Both the position numbers and the translations under genes were made by a program. 62,801 nucleotides of DNA from an uncultured Collinsella sp. (GTDB lineage Bacteria; Actinomycetota; Coriobacteriia; Coriobacteriales; Coriobacteriaceae), in contig CABQHT010000004.1 of the NCBI GenBank assembly GCA_902464035.1, positions 1 to 62,801 of the forward strand, given 5' to 3'. Of the stretch, positions 1 through 8,509 are shown piece after piece; position 1 is the stretch's first letter; each line of letters begins with the position of its first letter. Below the pieces are notes generated by a model. It was given only the letters and a program-made list of their open reading frames with translations. It made no database searches and was not told the DNA's origin.

Positions 1-1
1 C

Positions 2-346
2 TACGGCGAGGACGGCGCCATGCGCTTCGGCGAGCAGAAGATCGACGGCAAGTGGTACTTCTTCGACTACAACGACGGCGCCATGGCGACGGGCATCACG
101 AGACTGCCGTACGGAAAGAGGGTCTACTACGGCGAGGACGGCGCCATGCGCTTCGGCGAGCAGAAGATCGACGGCAAGTGGTACTTCTTCGACTACAACG
201 ACGGCGCCATGGCGACGGGCCTCACCACGCTGCCGTACGGAAAGAGGGTCTACTACGGCGAGGACGGATCGATGCGCTTCGGCGAGCAAATAATCGAGGG
301 AGAGATTCATTTCTTCGATCCCCATACCGGGGAAATGATTTACTAA
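2..346 (+). CDS. Cell-wall-binding repeat surface protein, 3' end only
   Basis: This is the C-terminal end of a protein that enters from the left edge, so its N-terminus and any catalytic domain are outside the window. The visible 114 residues are two full copies and one partial, diverged copy of a 42-residue unit containing motifs such as DGKWYFFD and LPYGKRVYYGEDG. These aromatic and glycine-rich units match the choline/glucan-binding (CW_binding_1) repeats that tether secreted proteins to cell-surface polymers in Gram-positive bacteria. The last copy changes to IIEGEIHFFDPHTGEMIY and ends at TAA (344-346). It is on the plus strand, convergent with the polysaccharide locus that follows. The parent enzyme cannot be identified; peptidoglycan hydrolases and adhesins are common carriers of such repeats. 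Confidence 0.8.
   Translation, partial: YGEDGAMRFGEQKIDGKWYFFDYNDGAMATGITRLPYGKRVYYGEDGAMRFGEQKIDGKWYFFDYNDGAMATGLTTLPYGKRVYYGEDGSMRFGEQIIEGEIHFFDPHTGEMIY
2..346 (+). repeat. 126-bp in-frame tandem repeat (2.7 copies)
   Basis: Copies begin at 2, 128 and 254, a period of 126 bp (42 codons). Copies 1 and 2 are nearly identical at the DNA level, differing around the ITRL/LTTL codons, and copy 3 diverges after about 45 bp. The near-identity suggests recent expansion or gene conversion, so the repeat number may vary between strains. Confidence 0.85.
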
Positions 347-732
347 AGCCGTCGGTATTATTGCATGTGCACTACCGTGTGACCGAAACGTATAGTAGAT
401 ACTTTAGCCCTGGCTCATTAAAAATCACAGCTCCTTACAACGACGCAGCAATCCGTCGACACAGCAGCCATCGACGCCGCAGTCCTCGAAACAGCTCTTC
501 CACTTGAGTTCTGTTACCAACTCCATACGATTACAGATACACAAGTAGGTGCAGGTGGTAAAACAACCAAAAACAAACCCTAAGAGCAAAACGCTTGCCA
601 GCAAATTTGAAATAGCGCCGAAATAGCGGCCAATTTCAAGCCAGCGCTGGTCAAATTGATTATGCCCGGCACTGATCAAATGCAACAAATCACAAATTTC
701 ATCTAACAAATTAGTCAATTTTCGATTGGCGT
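347..732. other. AT-rich intergenic region with one doubtful reading frame
   Basis: This stretch separates the convergent repeat protein and short-chain dehydrogenase genes. A minus-strand frame (425-760, 111 codons, GTG start) could encode one hydrophobic helix (around residues 52-72, SNLLASVLLLGFVFGCFTT) and a Cys-rich tail. It overlaps the dehydrogenase stop and has no visible ribosome-binding site. I do not call it a gene. No clear terminator hairpin was found. Confidence 0.35.
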
Positions 733-1539
733 CTACCTTAACGAATCGCCAAGATCGCACGGAATAACCGCACCATTAACACAGAGGCTTCTGTCAGAAA
801 GAAGAAACAGCACAACCTCGGCAATCTCCTCGGGGCGAATGACACGGCCCTCGCCGATGGTCGCGAAGCCTTTAGCAAGGTCACCGTCGGGATCAACCCC
901 GTTGATGTTTGAGGCGGTCATCCCCGGCGCCACGACGTTTGCACGTATGCCGTCCCGGTAGTGTTCGCGCGCCACGCCTTGGATAAAGGAGTGCAGTGCC
1001 ACCTTCGAGAGCCCGTAGGGCACCGAGTCCGGCATGAGCCCACGATTCGACCCCGTGGCAACGACGGTGCCGCGCCGTCCCTCGGCGATCAGCCGCGTGA
1101 TGAACTCATTCACGAGCTCGACAGTAGCTATCAGATTCACGCGTAGCACGCGATCCACCGACTCGGCATCCCATACCCCCTCGCCGTCGGTGTACACCCC
1201 GGCGTTTGCGAACAGGCAGTCAGGCAAGCCCCCCAGCACATCGGCCGCACGTTCCAGCAGGGCACCGGCAGGACGCTCACCGGCGTCATACTCGATTCCG
1301 TGCACCGCCCTGCCGAACTCGGCCTCAATCTCGGCGAGCCCCCGGTTGCCGGGCCTACCGGTGAACGCAACCTCGGCCCCGCAGCGCACCAAAAGCTCCA
1401 CGACCGCGCGACCGATGCCGGACGTACCGCCCGTCACCAGCACGCGCCTGCCGGCCATCACCTTGTCCTGCGATGTGGGGAGTACCTCCACGGCCCTCCC
1501 GGGGCGCAGCACACGCTTTATCCTGCTCTTCAGACCCAT
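733..1539 (-). CDS. Short-chain dehydrogenase/reductase (SDR)
   Basis: The product is an NAD(P)-dependent oxidoreductase of the classical SDR family, about 268 residues. The Rossmann cofactor loop TGGTSGIG lies near residue 37, NAG is present, and the catalytic set is Ser in ATGSNRG followed by YGLSK (Tyr-x3-Lys). The ATG at 1539 is chosen because GGAGG lies 9 bases upstream and the preceding flippase gene ends at 1559; an upstream in-frame start would run into that gene. It is the last gene of the polysaccharide locus, so a role in making or modifying a nucleotide sugar or polyol is plausible. SDR sequence alone does not give the substrate. Confidence 0.85.
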   Translation of the reverse strand: MGLKSRIKRVLRPGRAVEVLPTSQDKVMAGRRVLVTGGTSGIGRAVVELLVRCGAEVAFTGRPGNRGLAEIEAEFGRAVHGIEYDAGERPAGALLERAADVLGGLPDCLFANAGVYTDGEGVWDAESVDRVLRVNLIATVELVNEFITRLIAEGRRGTVVATGSNRGLMPDSVPYGLSKVALHSFIQGVAREHYRDGIRANVVAPGMTASNINGVDPDGDLAKGFATIGEGRVIRPEEIAEVVLFLLSDRSLCVNGAVIPCDLGDSLR

Positions 1540-1558
1540 ATCGATCGGCCTCCCGCCG

Positions 1559-3082
1559 TCATCTCCAAAACAACCCAAGCACGAACGGCTTCGCAAGCCT
1601 GAACCCCTCGGTCCTGCCGTAAACAGCAAGCAGCAGCAAGTTGGGCAGCACCAGCATGATCGCGAACTTCACCGCAAGCCCCACGGCACCGCCGATAGGT
1701 ACAAGTGAGACCGCCCACGAGCAGAACAGCGCCATCGCCGTAAAGACCACCGTACGGCCGAGCTGGCCTGCAACGTACCTCAGCCAAGCCCCCCTGTCCT
1801 CGAAATAGGACAGGAACAATATTTTCGTGTAGAACGGCGTGTATACCGCGAGCAGCGCCACGATGCTGGAAATCGCCACGCCCGGCAGCCCGATTACGTT
1901 CACGAGCGCGATGTTGAGCGCAAGATTCACGGCGGCAGCGGCTAAGGGAACGAACCTCCCCTGTCTCCAAAGACCTGCAGCATCGCGGTAGACGTAGGTC
2001 ATGTCGTTCACGTGGCTGGTGAAAAAGACCGCCCCAAGGAGCGCCACCATGCCGAATTCTAGCATGTTGTCCTCGCCGAGCCAGATCTCGACGAACGGCT
2101 GGCTCAGCGCCATGAGGCAGCACCCGCACCAGGCGATGAGCCACGTGTACAGGAAGTCGAACTTGCGGAAGTCCCTGAAATTCTTCTCCTTGTCCTCGAC
2201 CGCAATGCTGTTGCCCACAGACGGGATGATGCTCATTGTGAGCATGCCGGCAAACCCCGCGACGGCCGTCACCAGCGTCCAGTAGTTGTTATAGACGCCC
2301 AGCACGGTCAGACCAAGAAATGCGGATATGACGATGCTGTCTACCGACGTCAGGAACACGGTACCGATCTTCTGGATCATGAGGCCGAGGATGTTGGTGC
2401 TGATTGCCCTGACCTCGTCCTTCGCGAGCTCGCCCGACGGCCTGTATTGAGGGTACCGTCTGTTGAACAGCACCGAGAGCGCGACGTTCTGCCCAACGGT
2501 GACCAGCGGCAGGACGAGGGCGTAGGCGTAAAAGGACCGCAGCGCCAGGAGCACGGTTATCTGGAGCAGGGCCGATACAATCGCTAGGGCCGACCCGACG
2601 TTGCTGACGACATCGGAGCGTTGGGACGCCGTGAAAGCTGCCTGCTTGTAGGCGAACATGAAGTAGCTCAGCACGGTGTTCGCGAGATAGATCCCGTAGA
2701 GCACCCTCAGGTCGATGTCGGCGGGCACGTCCCCGCTCACGAGGACGTCCAAGAACGGCACGAGGCACAGCCCGATCGCCAGGATGACGCCGCCGATGGC
2801 GCGGTACCACTTCCTGTACAGCGCGAGCAGCGCCCGCACCTTCGCGTCGTCGCCTGTCGCCATGGGCTTGTACATGGCATAGACGAGGGCGGTCCCCACG
2901 CCGAGCTCCGCGAGGCTCAAGACGCTCAGGATCGATGCGAAAAGCGTGCTAAGTCCCACGTACTCCACGCCGAGTATGTAGATGAGCGCCGTCCGCGTGA
3001 CGAAGGGCAAAAGCAGCGTGCACGCCTTGTTTACGAAGCCCATGACGATATTTCGCTTTGCGAGCGCCGACCTGCTATCCAT
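1559..3082 (-). CDS. Polysaccharide flippase (Wzx/RfbX-like, MOP superfamily)
   Basis: This 507-residue protein is a run of about 12 to 14 hydrophobic segments separated by short charged loops, as in O-antigen and teichoic-acid flippases. It starts MDSRSALAKRNIVMGFVNKA, and the first helix region (TLLLPFVTRTALIYILGVEY) is typical of the family. It would flip undecaprenyl-linked repeat units across the membrane before polymerisation. It sits in the glycan locus downstream of the FrhB-like gene, with an 8-base overlap (3075-3082). Lipid-linked oligosaccharide specificity cannot be read from sequence. Confidence 0.85.
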   Translation of the reverse strand: MDSRSALAKRNIVMGFVNKACTLLLPFVTRTALIYILGVEYVGLSTLFASILSVLSLAELGVGTALVYAMYKPMATGDDAKVRALLALYRKWYRAIGGVILAIGLCLVPFLDVLVSGDVPADIDLRVLYGIYLANTVLSYFMFAYKQAAFTASQRSDVVSNVGSALAIVSALLQITVLLALRSFYAYALVLPLVTVGQNVALSVLFNRRYPQYRPSGELAKDEVRAISTNILGLMIQKIGTVFLTSVDSIVISAFLGLTVLGVYNNYWTLVTAVAGFAGMLTMSIIPSVGNSIAVEDKEKNFRDFRKFDFLYTWLIAWCGCCLMALSQPFVEIWLGEDNMLEFGMVALLGAVFFTSHVNDMTYVYRDAAGLWRQGRFVPLAAAAVNLALNIALVNVIGLPGVAISSIVALLAVYTPFYTKILFLSYFEDRGAWLRYVAGQLGRTVVFTAMALFCSWAVSLVPIGGAVGLAVKFAIMLVLPNLLLLAVYGRTEGFRLAKPFVLGLFWR

Positions 3083-4238
3083 GTCGCACCAGCCTCCTGA
3101 CGATTGCCTTCACCTTGCCAGCGAAGCGCTCGGCTAGGCTCTTCCTTCCGTACTTGGATAGCGCTGCCTCGAAGCCCATTTCGGGGAGGGCTGCCATGAA
3201 GTCCGCCGTTCTCTCGTTGAGAGGGGCGCTGCCGCCAATGCACACGTTACCGGCGAAGATCTCATCGAAAGCTCGCTCGACCATGGTCACGCGCGGGGCG
3301 GCGGCCTCAAGAAGCTCGCGCCCCTTGTCCGAGGAGACGAGTACCATGGACGCGCCCTTGTCGTCGTCGAGGACCGGGTCGAGACCCCAGAAGTCGGCAA
3401 CTGTCACGTCGCTCTGTCGGGGAAAGCCTTTGAACTCGCACTGCGCGCACGAGCGCCTGAAGTACAAGTTGCTTTCGAGGTAGCCCCACATGTAGGTGTT
3501 GCGTTTGCCCTCGAGCACGACGTGCTCGCCGTCCTCAAAATCGACGCGTGTTCTCAAAGGAGATGTTTTCCAGCCGCCATCCTTGTACTTAAACCAAACG
3601 CGAGAGACTTCGCTGCCCTGCTTGGAGGCGAGGCCGTCGAGCCAATAGCGGTACGCAAGAGGCGAGTTGACCCCACGGCATACAAAATCAACGAGATAGA
3701 GCCCCTCATAGTCCTTGCCGAGATAGGCGCGAAGGCCCGCCACCTGGCATGGGGCGCCGCAGAACAGTACCTTCCTGCCGGCCCGAAGGTCATCCCTCAC
3801 CGCGCGGAAAGTAAGCTCGATTTCGCTCTGCACATACTTTGACTGGCGCAGGCGCTCCAGCTCCTCAGGCGTCTCGGCCTTGGCGTGCGCCACGCGGCAG
3901 GCCTCGCCGTAGGCGGCGCCGTACACCGCGCCCCCGGCCGCGATCACGGGGAGCGCTAGCTCGCTGAAAAGCCCTCCCGAGGTGCTCGCGTAACGCAGGT
4001 CAGAGTCGTTCGACCACGCGGCGTACACTGCCGGCTCCTCGGCCCCGCGCGCGGGTAGAACCAGCCTGGCCTCGCAGGCCTTGACACAGCGGTCGCAGCC
4101 GACACAGCCGTCGTAGGCCACGGGCAGCAGGTGGCCGCCCGGGCAAAGCTCGATCTTTAGCACGTCCTTCGGGCAAGCGTTCTCGCACGCCCCGCAACCC
4201 GTGCACTCGTTCTCGGGAAGCCAGAGCTCCTTCTTCAT
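3075..4238 (-). CDS. Ferredoxin-domain protein of the F420H2-dehydrogenase beta (FrhB) family
   Basis: This 387-residue protein has two N-terminal 4Fe-4S clusters (CTGCGACENACP near residue 12 and CVGCDRCVKACEA near residue 41). They are followed by the FrhB/FdhB N- and C-terminal domains with conserved FCGAPCQVAGLRAYLG and CRGVNSP segments. Members of this family recur in exopolysaccharide loci next to pyruvyl transferases in gut bacteria, where the substrate is unknown. The ATG at 4238 is preceded by GGAGAAATAGGG; an upstream in-frame extension would be an Arg-rich antisense-like sequence and was discarded. An iron-sulfur flavoprotein in a glycan locus suggests a reductive step on a sugar or a linked group, which is inference. 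Confidence 0.75.
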   Translation of the reverse strand: MKKELWLPENECTGCGACENACPKDVLKIELCPGGHLLPVAYDGCVGCDRCVKACEARLVLPARGAEEPAVYAAWSNDSDLRYASTSGGLFSELALPVIAAGGAVYGAAYGEACRVAHAKAETPEELERLRQSKYVQSEIELTFRAVRDDLRAGRKVLFCGAPCQVAGLRAYLGKDYEGLYLVDFVCRGVNSPLAYRYWLDGLASKQGSEVSRVWFKYKDGGWKTSPLRTRVDFEDGEHVVLEGKRNTYMWGYLESNLYFRRSCAQCEFKGFPRQSDVTVADFWGLDPVLDDDKGASMVLVSSDKGRELLEAAAPRVTMVERAFDEIFAGNVCIGGSAPLNERTADFMAALPEMGFEAALSKYGRKSLAERFAGKVKAIVRRLVRHG

Positions 4239-4240
4239 CC

Positions 4241-4861
4241 CTATTTCTCCCATTCGACGTGCTCGTGGATGACCTTGGCCGGAATCCCGCCCACGAGTGC
4301 CCCCGCGGGCACGTCCTTGGTCACGAGGGCGCCCGCGGCGAGCACGGCGCCGTCGCCGATGGTCACGCCCGGCAGCACCGTCACGCGCGTGCCTATCCAC
4401 ACATGATTACCAATAACGACGGGAGCTGTCTCACGCCTCCCATTCAACTCGTGAGCATTAGAGTCCATAACGGTAAAATCATGTGAAATAGCACAGTCAT
4501 TCCCAATACTAATTAAACTGTGACAACGAATCTTACAACCTGAATTGATAAAACTATTACCCAATACAAGCATCGCGCCTTCAAAGAGCTGCACATCTGC
4601 ACCGTAATAAAAGTCGAAATTACCATTTACGACAATACGTGCACCCTTACCAACGGTAAGCAGCGAGGACCTGCCAGAGCGACAGCGATAGCACGAACCG
4701 AAATCAAGCGACCCGACGATTTCGATGGATGAGCCTTCGGAAAACGCAACATGCGAACCTTCTCGTAAAATCAGCTTTCCGCTCTTGACTCTCTTAAAAT
4801 AGAGTAAGCCGCGAAGGCGCGAAAAAATGGTGTCAAATTTTCTATAGAGTCTACGGAACAC
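4241..4861 (-). CDS. Hexapeptide-repeat O-acetyltransferase (WcaF/LbetaH type)
   Basis: The 206-residue product has a left-handed beta-helix made of hexapeptide repeats ([LIV]-G-x4), clearest in IGNHVWIGTRVTVLPGVTIG and the C-terminal GGIPAKVI acyl-CoA-site signature. It would transfer an acetyl or related acyl group to a sugar in the surface polysaccharide. The start is GTG at 4861, with GAGGAAG 4 bases upstream. Base composition changes inside the gene: the C-terminal third (4241 to about 4400) is GC-rich like the flanking genome, while the rest is AT-rich. This looks like a recombination junction. It is followed by the FrhB-like gene after 2 bases. Confidence 0.85.
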   Translation of the reverse strand: MFRRLYRKFDTIFSRLRGLLYFKRVKSGKLILREGSHVAFSEGSSIEIVGSLDFGSCYRCRSGRSSLLTVGKGARIVVNGNFDFYYGADVQLFEGAMLVLGNSFINSGCKIRCHSLISIGNDCAISHDFTVMDSNAHELNGRRETAPVVIGNHVWIGTRVTVLPGVTIGDGAVLAAGALVTKDVPAGALVGGIPAKVIHEHVEWEK

Positions 4862-4887
4862 AGCACTTCCTCTTTTCCACGATTCGG

Positions 4888-6093
4888 CTAATAACAGTCG
4901 TTAAATAAGCCAAAAATCTTCTGGGGGATTTCGGTTGGCTTATCCGGTTTCAAAAAATAGGCATCTTTCCCGAAAGCAGGCGCAAAAATTAGCGTACCGT
5001 CGCGCAATGTAGCCGACCCAGCACACTTAGCTTTGACACCCGGTACACCAAGAGCGCACAGTTCTCGAACCTCCAACGTTGAAGAGTCGAACTCCAAAAC
5101 AGCATCCCCATCCCCAGGAACGCTATATAGTTTCCCGTTGATGCCAAGTCGCGTGCCATATGCACCAGGACAACCAATATCGCGACGAACCATTCCAACA
5201 GACCCGTTCTTGGGATCAACGCGAAGGATACCGCGAGAATAGGCAGAAAAACCGTAAAGACAACCGTCAGGCGCCATAACGGCGGAAAATGTCATCGCAT
5301 TTACTGGTTTGCCTATATAACGAAACTCATCCGTAGCTGGATCGAACTCGATTACGCGCCCCCACTCGGGAAGAAAATACACAAGACCATTAGGGTGCAA
5401 AACGCTACCGCAGTAACGCGGCTTAAAGTCAATCGCTTCGGGAGCAATGGAAATGCGCTTACATTCCATCGTTTTCAAATCGATACGCAAGATATGGCCT
5501 TCATCACGCGGAGGTTGATAGACCTTATCCCCGACTAGCACGCCCCCATAATGATGTTCACGAATATATTTCTGACCCAAATCAATTAATCTCGATTTGC
5601 GCGAATCCAAATCAAAAAGTAATAGTTTATTGCTGGACCGCGGAAAGCAAACAAGAGACCCGTTCCACAACGAACCCCCAGTCCAACGAAAGGGTCCTAC
5701 CTCACCACGCTTATCAAATGCGATTCGTTCGACCGAGCCATTACAATCAACAATTGCAAAGTTATCAGCTCCATTTGGCACGCAGACGCCAGAGCTGGAG
5801 TGAAAGGGTTGAACTCCAACATAATCGAATTCGCCGTCAACACCAACGGGAGCGGAGAGATTAAGCAGGTAACGGGTATTTCTATTTGTACAAGTAAAGT
5901 TCTCAAGCTGTTCGACCAGAACGCTAAAATCGGACTGCGGAAATTCTTTATTATCCGCAAACTTCCAGGCAATCGCCCCTTTTACTCGATTGGGTATAAA
6001 TCGAAATTCATGCCAACCCCTATGCGCAATATGGGCAAATCGAAGAAGAAAACATCGAATCTTCGCCTCAAAAGGATCGCAATCACTACCCAT
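4888..6093 (-). CDS. Beta-propeller-like protein of unknown function in the glycan locus
   Basis: I do not recognise a named family. The 401-residue sequence shows repeated blade-like units of about 45 residues (for example GRVIEFDPATDEF, GILRVDPKNGSVG, AVLEFDSSTLEVRELCALG), the pattern of a Kelch/NHL/YncE-type propeller. No signal peptide or membrane helix is evident, so it may be cytoplasmic. The start at 6093 is supported by GGAGG 9 bases upstream. It lies between a pyruvyl transferase and an acetyltransferase in the AT-rich cassette, suggesting a strain-specific role in glycan assembly or sensing. Confidence 0.6.
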   Translation of the reverse strand: MGSDCDPFEAKIRCFLLRFAHIAHRGWHEFRFIPNRVKGAIAWKFADNKEFPQSDFSVLVEQLENFTCTNRNTRYLLNLSAPVGVDGEFDYVGVQPFHSSSGVCVPNGADNFAIVDCNGSVERIAFDKRGEVGPFRWTGGSLWNGSLVCFPRSSNKLLLFDLDSRKSRLIDLGQKYIREHHYGGVLVGDKVYQPPRDEGHILRIDLKTMECKRISIAPEAIDFKPRYCGSVLHPNGLVYFLPEWGRVIEFDPATDEFRYIGKPVNAMTFSAVMAPDGCLYGFSAYSRGILRVDPKNGSVGMVRRDIGCPGAYGTRLGINGKLYSVPGDGDAVLEFDSSTLEVRELCALGVPGVKAKCAGSATLRDGTLIFAPAFGKDAYFLKPDKPTEIPQKIFGLFNDCY

Positions 6094-6151
6094 TTAGACA
6101 GACCTCCAGATGCCAAAATAGAAATACGGCTCCGCTCAATTGAAGCGCCGA

Positions 6152-7207
6152 CTAACCACGCCCGACGCACCCAAGAGAATCTTTTAACCAAGTAAGAGAA
6201 GAGAGACGAAGCGACTGTAGCCGCGCGTCAACATCATCCCAATCGGTACCAAAAATTGCATCTTCACCGAAAAATGCCTCGGAGGAGCGGTGTCCCATTA
6301 GTCCGAAGTTAGAGCAAAGCGTATCAAAACGCGAAGACATATCGGCATCTGAACTAACGCGCTCGTAGATTGCAAGAGGCTTATGATGCAGCAACGCAAA
6401 GACGCTAGCGTGAAAAGAATCGGTGCAGACAAGTGAACTATGGGCGATAAGCCACACGAACTCAGACGGACCGATAGCAAGAGACTCATCCATCACATCA
6501 ACAACATCACAATCACATGACGCTGCAAGGGCAGCAATGCGCTTGTTATTAACGTCGTCACCGAGAACATATTTGAAAACAAAAGGACGTCTAAGGTCCA
6601 GCTTCTCTGGCGCAATCGATATTGCTTCCCATTCTAAAGGTCCAAGCAGGAGCGTTGGATCAAGCACAACCGGAACATCGCTGCCAACAAGATCACGAAC
6701 AATATTGGCGCCAGCCACCTCGCGGACTGAAATCGTGCTGATATCATTAAGCAGCGTGGCGGTCCTCTCACAATTTTCAGCGATCTCGCTCACGCCAAAA
6801 CTAGCAGCGTAAGCAATCTTTTTGCCACACGACACCATCGGCAAATACTCCAGCTCGCTATTAAATTCAAAATCGGGATTCCAAACTTGGTCGGAACCAA
6901 TAACAAAGCAATCGTATGCGGCATCAATATTGGGGGAGACATATTCTTTAGAAATAACTAAATCAGAAAATGTAATGTAATTATTATCGAAGCGTCTAAA
7001 CGCTGCCATCCTATCTGCCCTATGTTTAAACATGCCGATTGTGCGTTTAAGGGCACGCATTTTCGATCCAAACGGTCCATTAAAGCCAGCGTCACGTCTA
7101 ACGGATTCAGTCTGATTTCCCAATCCATCCAGAACAGATTGGAGCGCATAATTTTGTAGTCTATTTCCGTAGTTAACGCTTTGTATAGTCATGATTGCAA
7201 TATTCAT
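6152..7207 (-). CDS. Polysaccharide pyruvyl transferase family protein
   Basis: The 351-residue protein begins MNIAIMTIQSVNYGNRLQNYALQ, the N-terminal signature of the CsaB/WcaK pyruvyl transferase family, and carries FVIGSDQVWN and CTDSFHASVFALLHHKP (the conserved SxRxH-like region). The enzyme would add a pyruvate ketal from phosphoenolpyruvate to a sugar of the polysaccharide. It is in the AT-rich part of the locus, 58 bases upstream of the propeller gene. Its family often co-occurs with FrhB-like ferredoxins, as it does here. The acceptor sugar is unknown. Confidence 0.8.
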   Translation of the reverse strand: MNIAIMTIQSVNYGNRLQNYALQSVLDGLGNQTESVRRDAGFNGPFGSKMRALKRTIGMFKHRADRMAAFRRFDNNYITFSDLVISKEYVSPNIDAAYDCFVIGSDQVWNPDFEFNSELEYLPMVSCGKKIAYAASFGVSEIAENCERTATLLNDISTISVREVAGANIVRDLVGSDVPVVLDPTLLLGPLEWEAISIAPEKLDLRRPFVFKYVLGDDVNNKRIAALAASCDCDVVDVMDESLAIGPSEFVWLIAHSSLVCTDSFHASVFALLHHKPLAIYERVSSDADMSSRFDTLCSNFGLMGHRSSEAFFGEDAIFGTDWDDVDARLQSLRLSSLTWLKDSLGCVGRG

Positions 7208-7567
7208 TGAAACTCAATCCTTAATTAAATAGTCACTGAAAGCAAAGAGATCAATACCGACTTGGAAACAAATGGTGACAAAAACCAAATGAAAAATACC
7301 AAATTGCCGGAAAACAATTTGAATTCGGGATATCCAATAATTAGTTTAGAAGCAAACTGAGCTCACCCTTCTATGACACAAAAGACTCCGCTCGATTAAC
7401 CCGCAAACTATTCAATACCCTGCACGCTCTCGTCATTCATTTACCAGAAGTTGAAAAACAAATAACGAGAAACTATGAGGAGCAAAAGAAGTAATACCTC
7501 CAACCCAATCGTCATAGTCTTTATAGTTTAGATAACTAAAACGGAGCAATGAATCTTAAGGATTTGC
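7208..7567. other. AT-rich intergenic region inside the glycan locus
   Basis: These 360 bases hold no credible gene on either strand. They separate the two glycosyltransferase-2 genes from the pyruvyl transferase gene and may contain an internal promoter, but I see no convincing -35/-10 pair or terminator stem. The gap is large for this otherwise tightly packed locus and may be a scar of gene loss. Confidence 0.5.
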
Positions 7568-8509
7568 TCATTTCTGAGCGAATAATGAGTATACAAATCT
7601 GAATACCGAGGGCGAAAACTTGCATAAATGATATTTAATAGCAAGAACACCATGTAGGCATCTTGAATATCTATCGAAACATATCATTGCACTCCGCACT
7701 CTATCGAAATCAGCAATGCAACCTCTTTCCTTCGAAATACGCCCAAGAATACCGATGCATAAATCGATATATGTTTCATACGAGGGCATAACTCTTCCGC
7801 AGGAAAGCTCAGAAACAAGTATGTTCTTATGAACAGACAGCCCAGCCGTTTCCCTTTCCAAGGAAAGGGTGCTCATAGCTGAACCACACCTGGAGACGGA
7901 ATACTCATACAAGGATTCGTTAAGTATGTAAACCGGTTGAGACAGGTGTTGACATAGCCTGTATACAAAATCTCTATCTTCAAGAAAACATAGATTCTCG
8001 TTAAACCTAACATCACCTAATAGCTTGCTAGCAAACACTCTACAATGCGGATACATCGAATCCCCGCAAACAAGAGGACCATATTTACGATAGTCATCAT
8101 TAGAAGGACAAGAAATGGCGCCGACGAAAGTGTCATCGCATTTCATAAGACGCTCGCCAAAGACAATCATTTCTGGGTCAAATTGGAGCGGCAGAAGTAG
8201 CTTATTAATAGCATCGCTTGATATTTTGTCGTCACTATCAATAAACCAGATATAATCACCATCAGCCATCTCGAGGCCCAAGTTCCGAGCATGAGAAACG
8301 CCATTATTTGCGATATGTGAAACTCGAACTCTTGAATCGCGACAAGAGTATTCGTCACAAACTTCCCCAGAGCCATCATCAGAACCATCGTCGATCAAAA
8401 ATACGTCAAACGAAAAGTCATCTTGCGACAGAATTGAATCTAAGCACTCAGGTAGAAATTGAACGGTATTGAATACAGGAATAATTATACTTAGTCGTGG
8501 TTTTGACAT
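7568..8509 (-). CDS. Family 2 glycosyltransferase
   Basis: The 313-residue protein has the GT-A fold start RLSIIIPVFNTVQFLPECL, the nucleotide-binding DDGSDDGS and the metal-binding FIDSDDK (DxD-like) motif near residue 90. It is a cytoplasmic inverting glycosyltransferase adding a sugar to the lipid-linked repeat unit. Its ATG overlaps the stop of the preceding glycosyltransferase by one base (TAATG), implying translational coupling. Donor and acceptor are not predictable. Confidence 0.88.
   Translation of the reverse strand: MSKPRLSIIIPVFNTVQFLPECLDSILSQDDFSFDVFLIDDGSDDGSGEVCDEYSCRDSRVRVSHIANNGVSHARNLGLEMADGDYIWFIDSDDKISSDAINKLLLPLQFDPEMIVFGERLMKCDDTFVGAISCPSNDDYRKYGPLVCGDSMYPHCRVFASKLLGDVRFNENLCFLEDRDFVYRLCQHLSQPVYILNESLYEYSVSRCGSAMSTLSLERETAGLSVHKNILVSELSCGRVMPSYETYIDLCIGILGRISKERGCIADFDRVRSAMICFDRYSRCLHGVLAIKYHLCKFSPSVFRFVYSLFAQK

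Noticed and set aside
425..760. Small Cys-rich membrane protein on the minus strand
   Set aside because: GTG start without a ribosome-binding site, and its 5' part overlaps the dehydrogenase gene end; kept only as a note.
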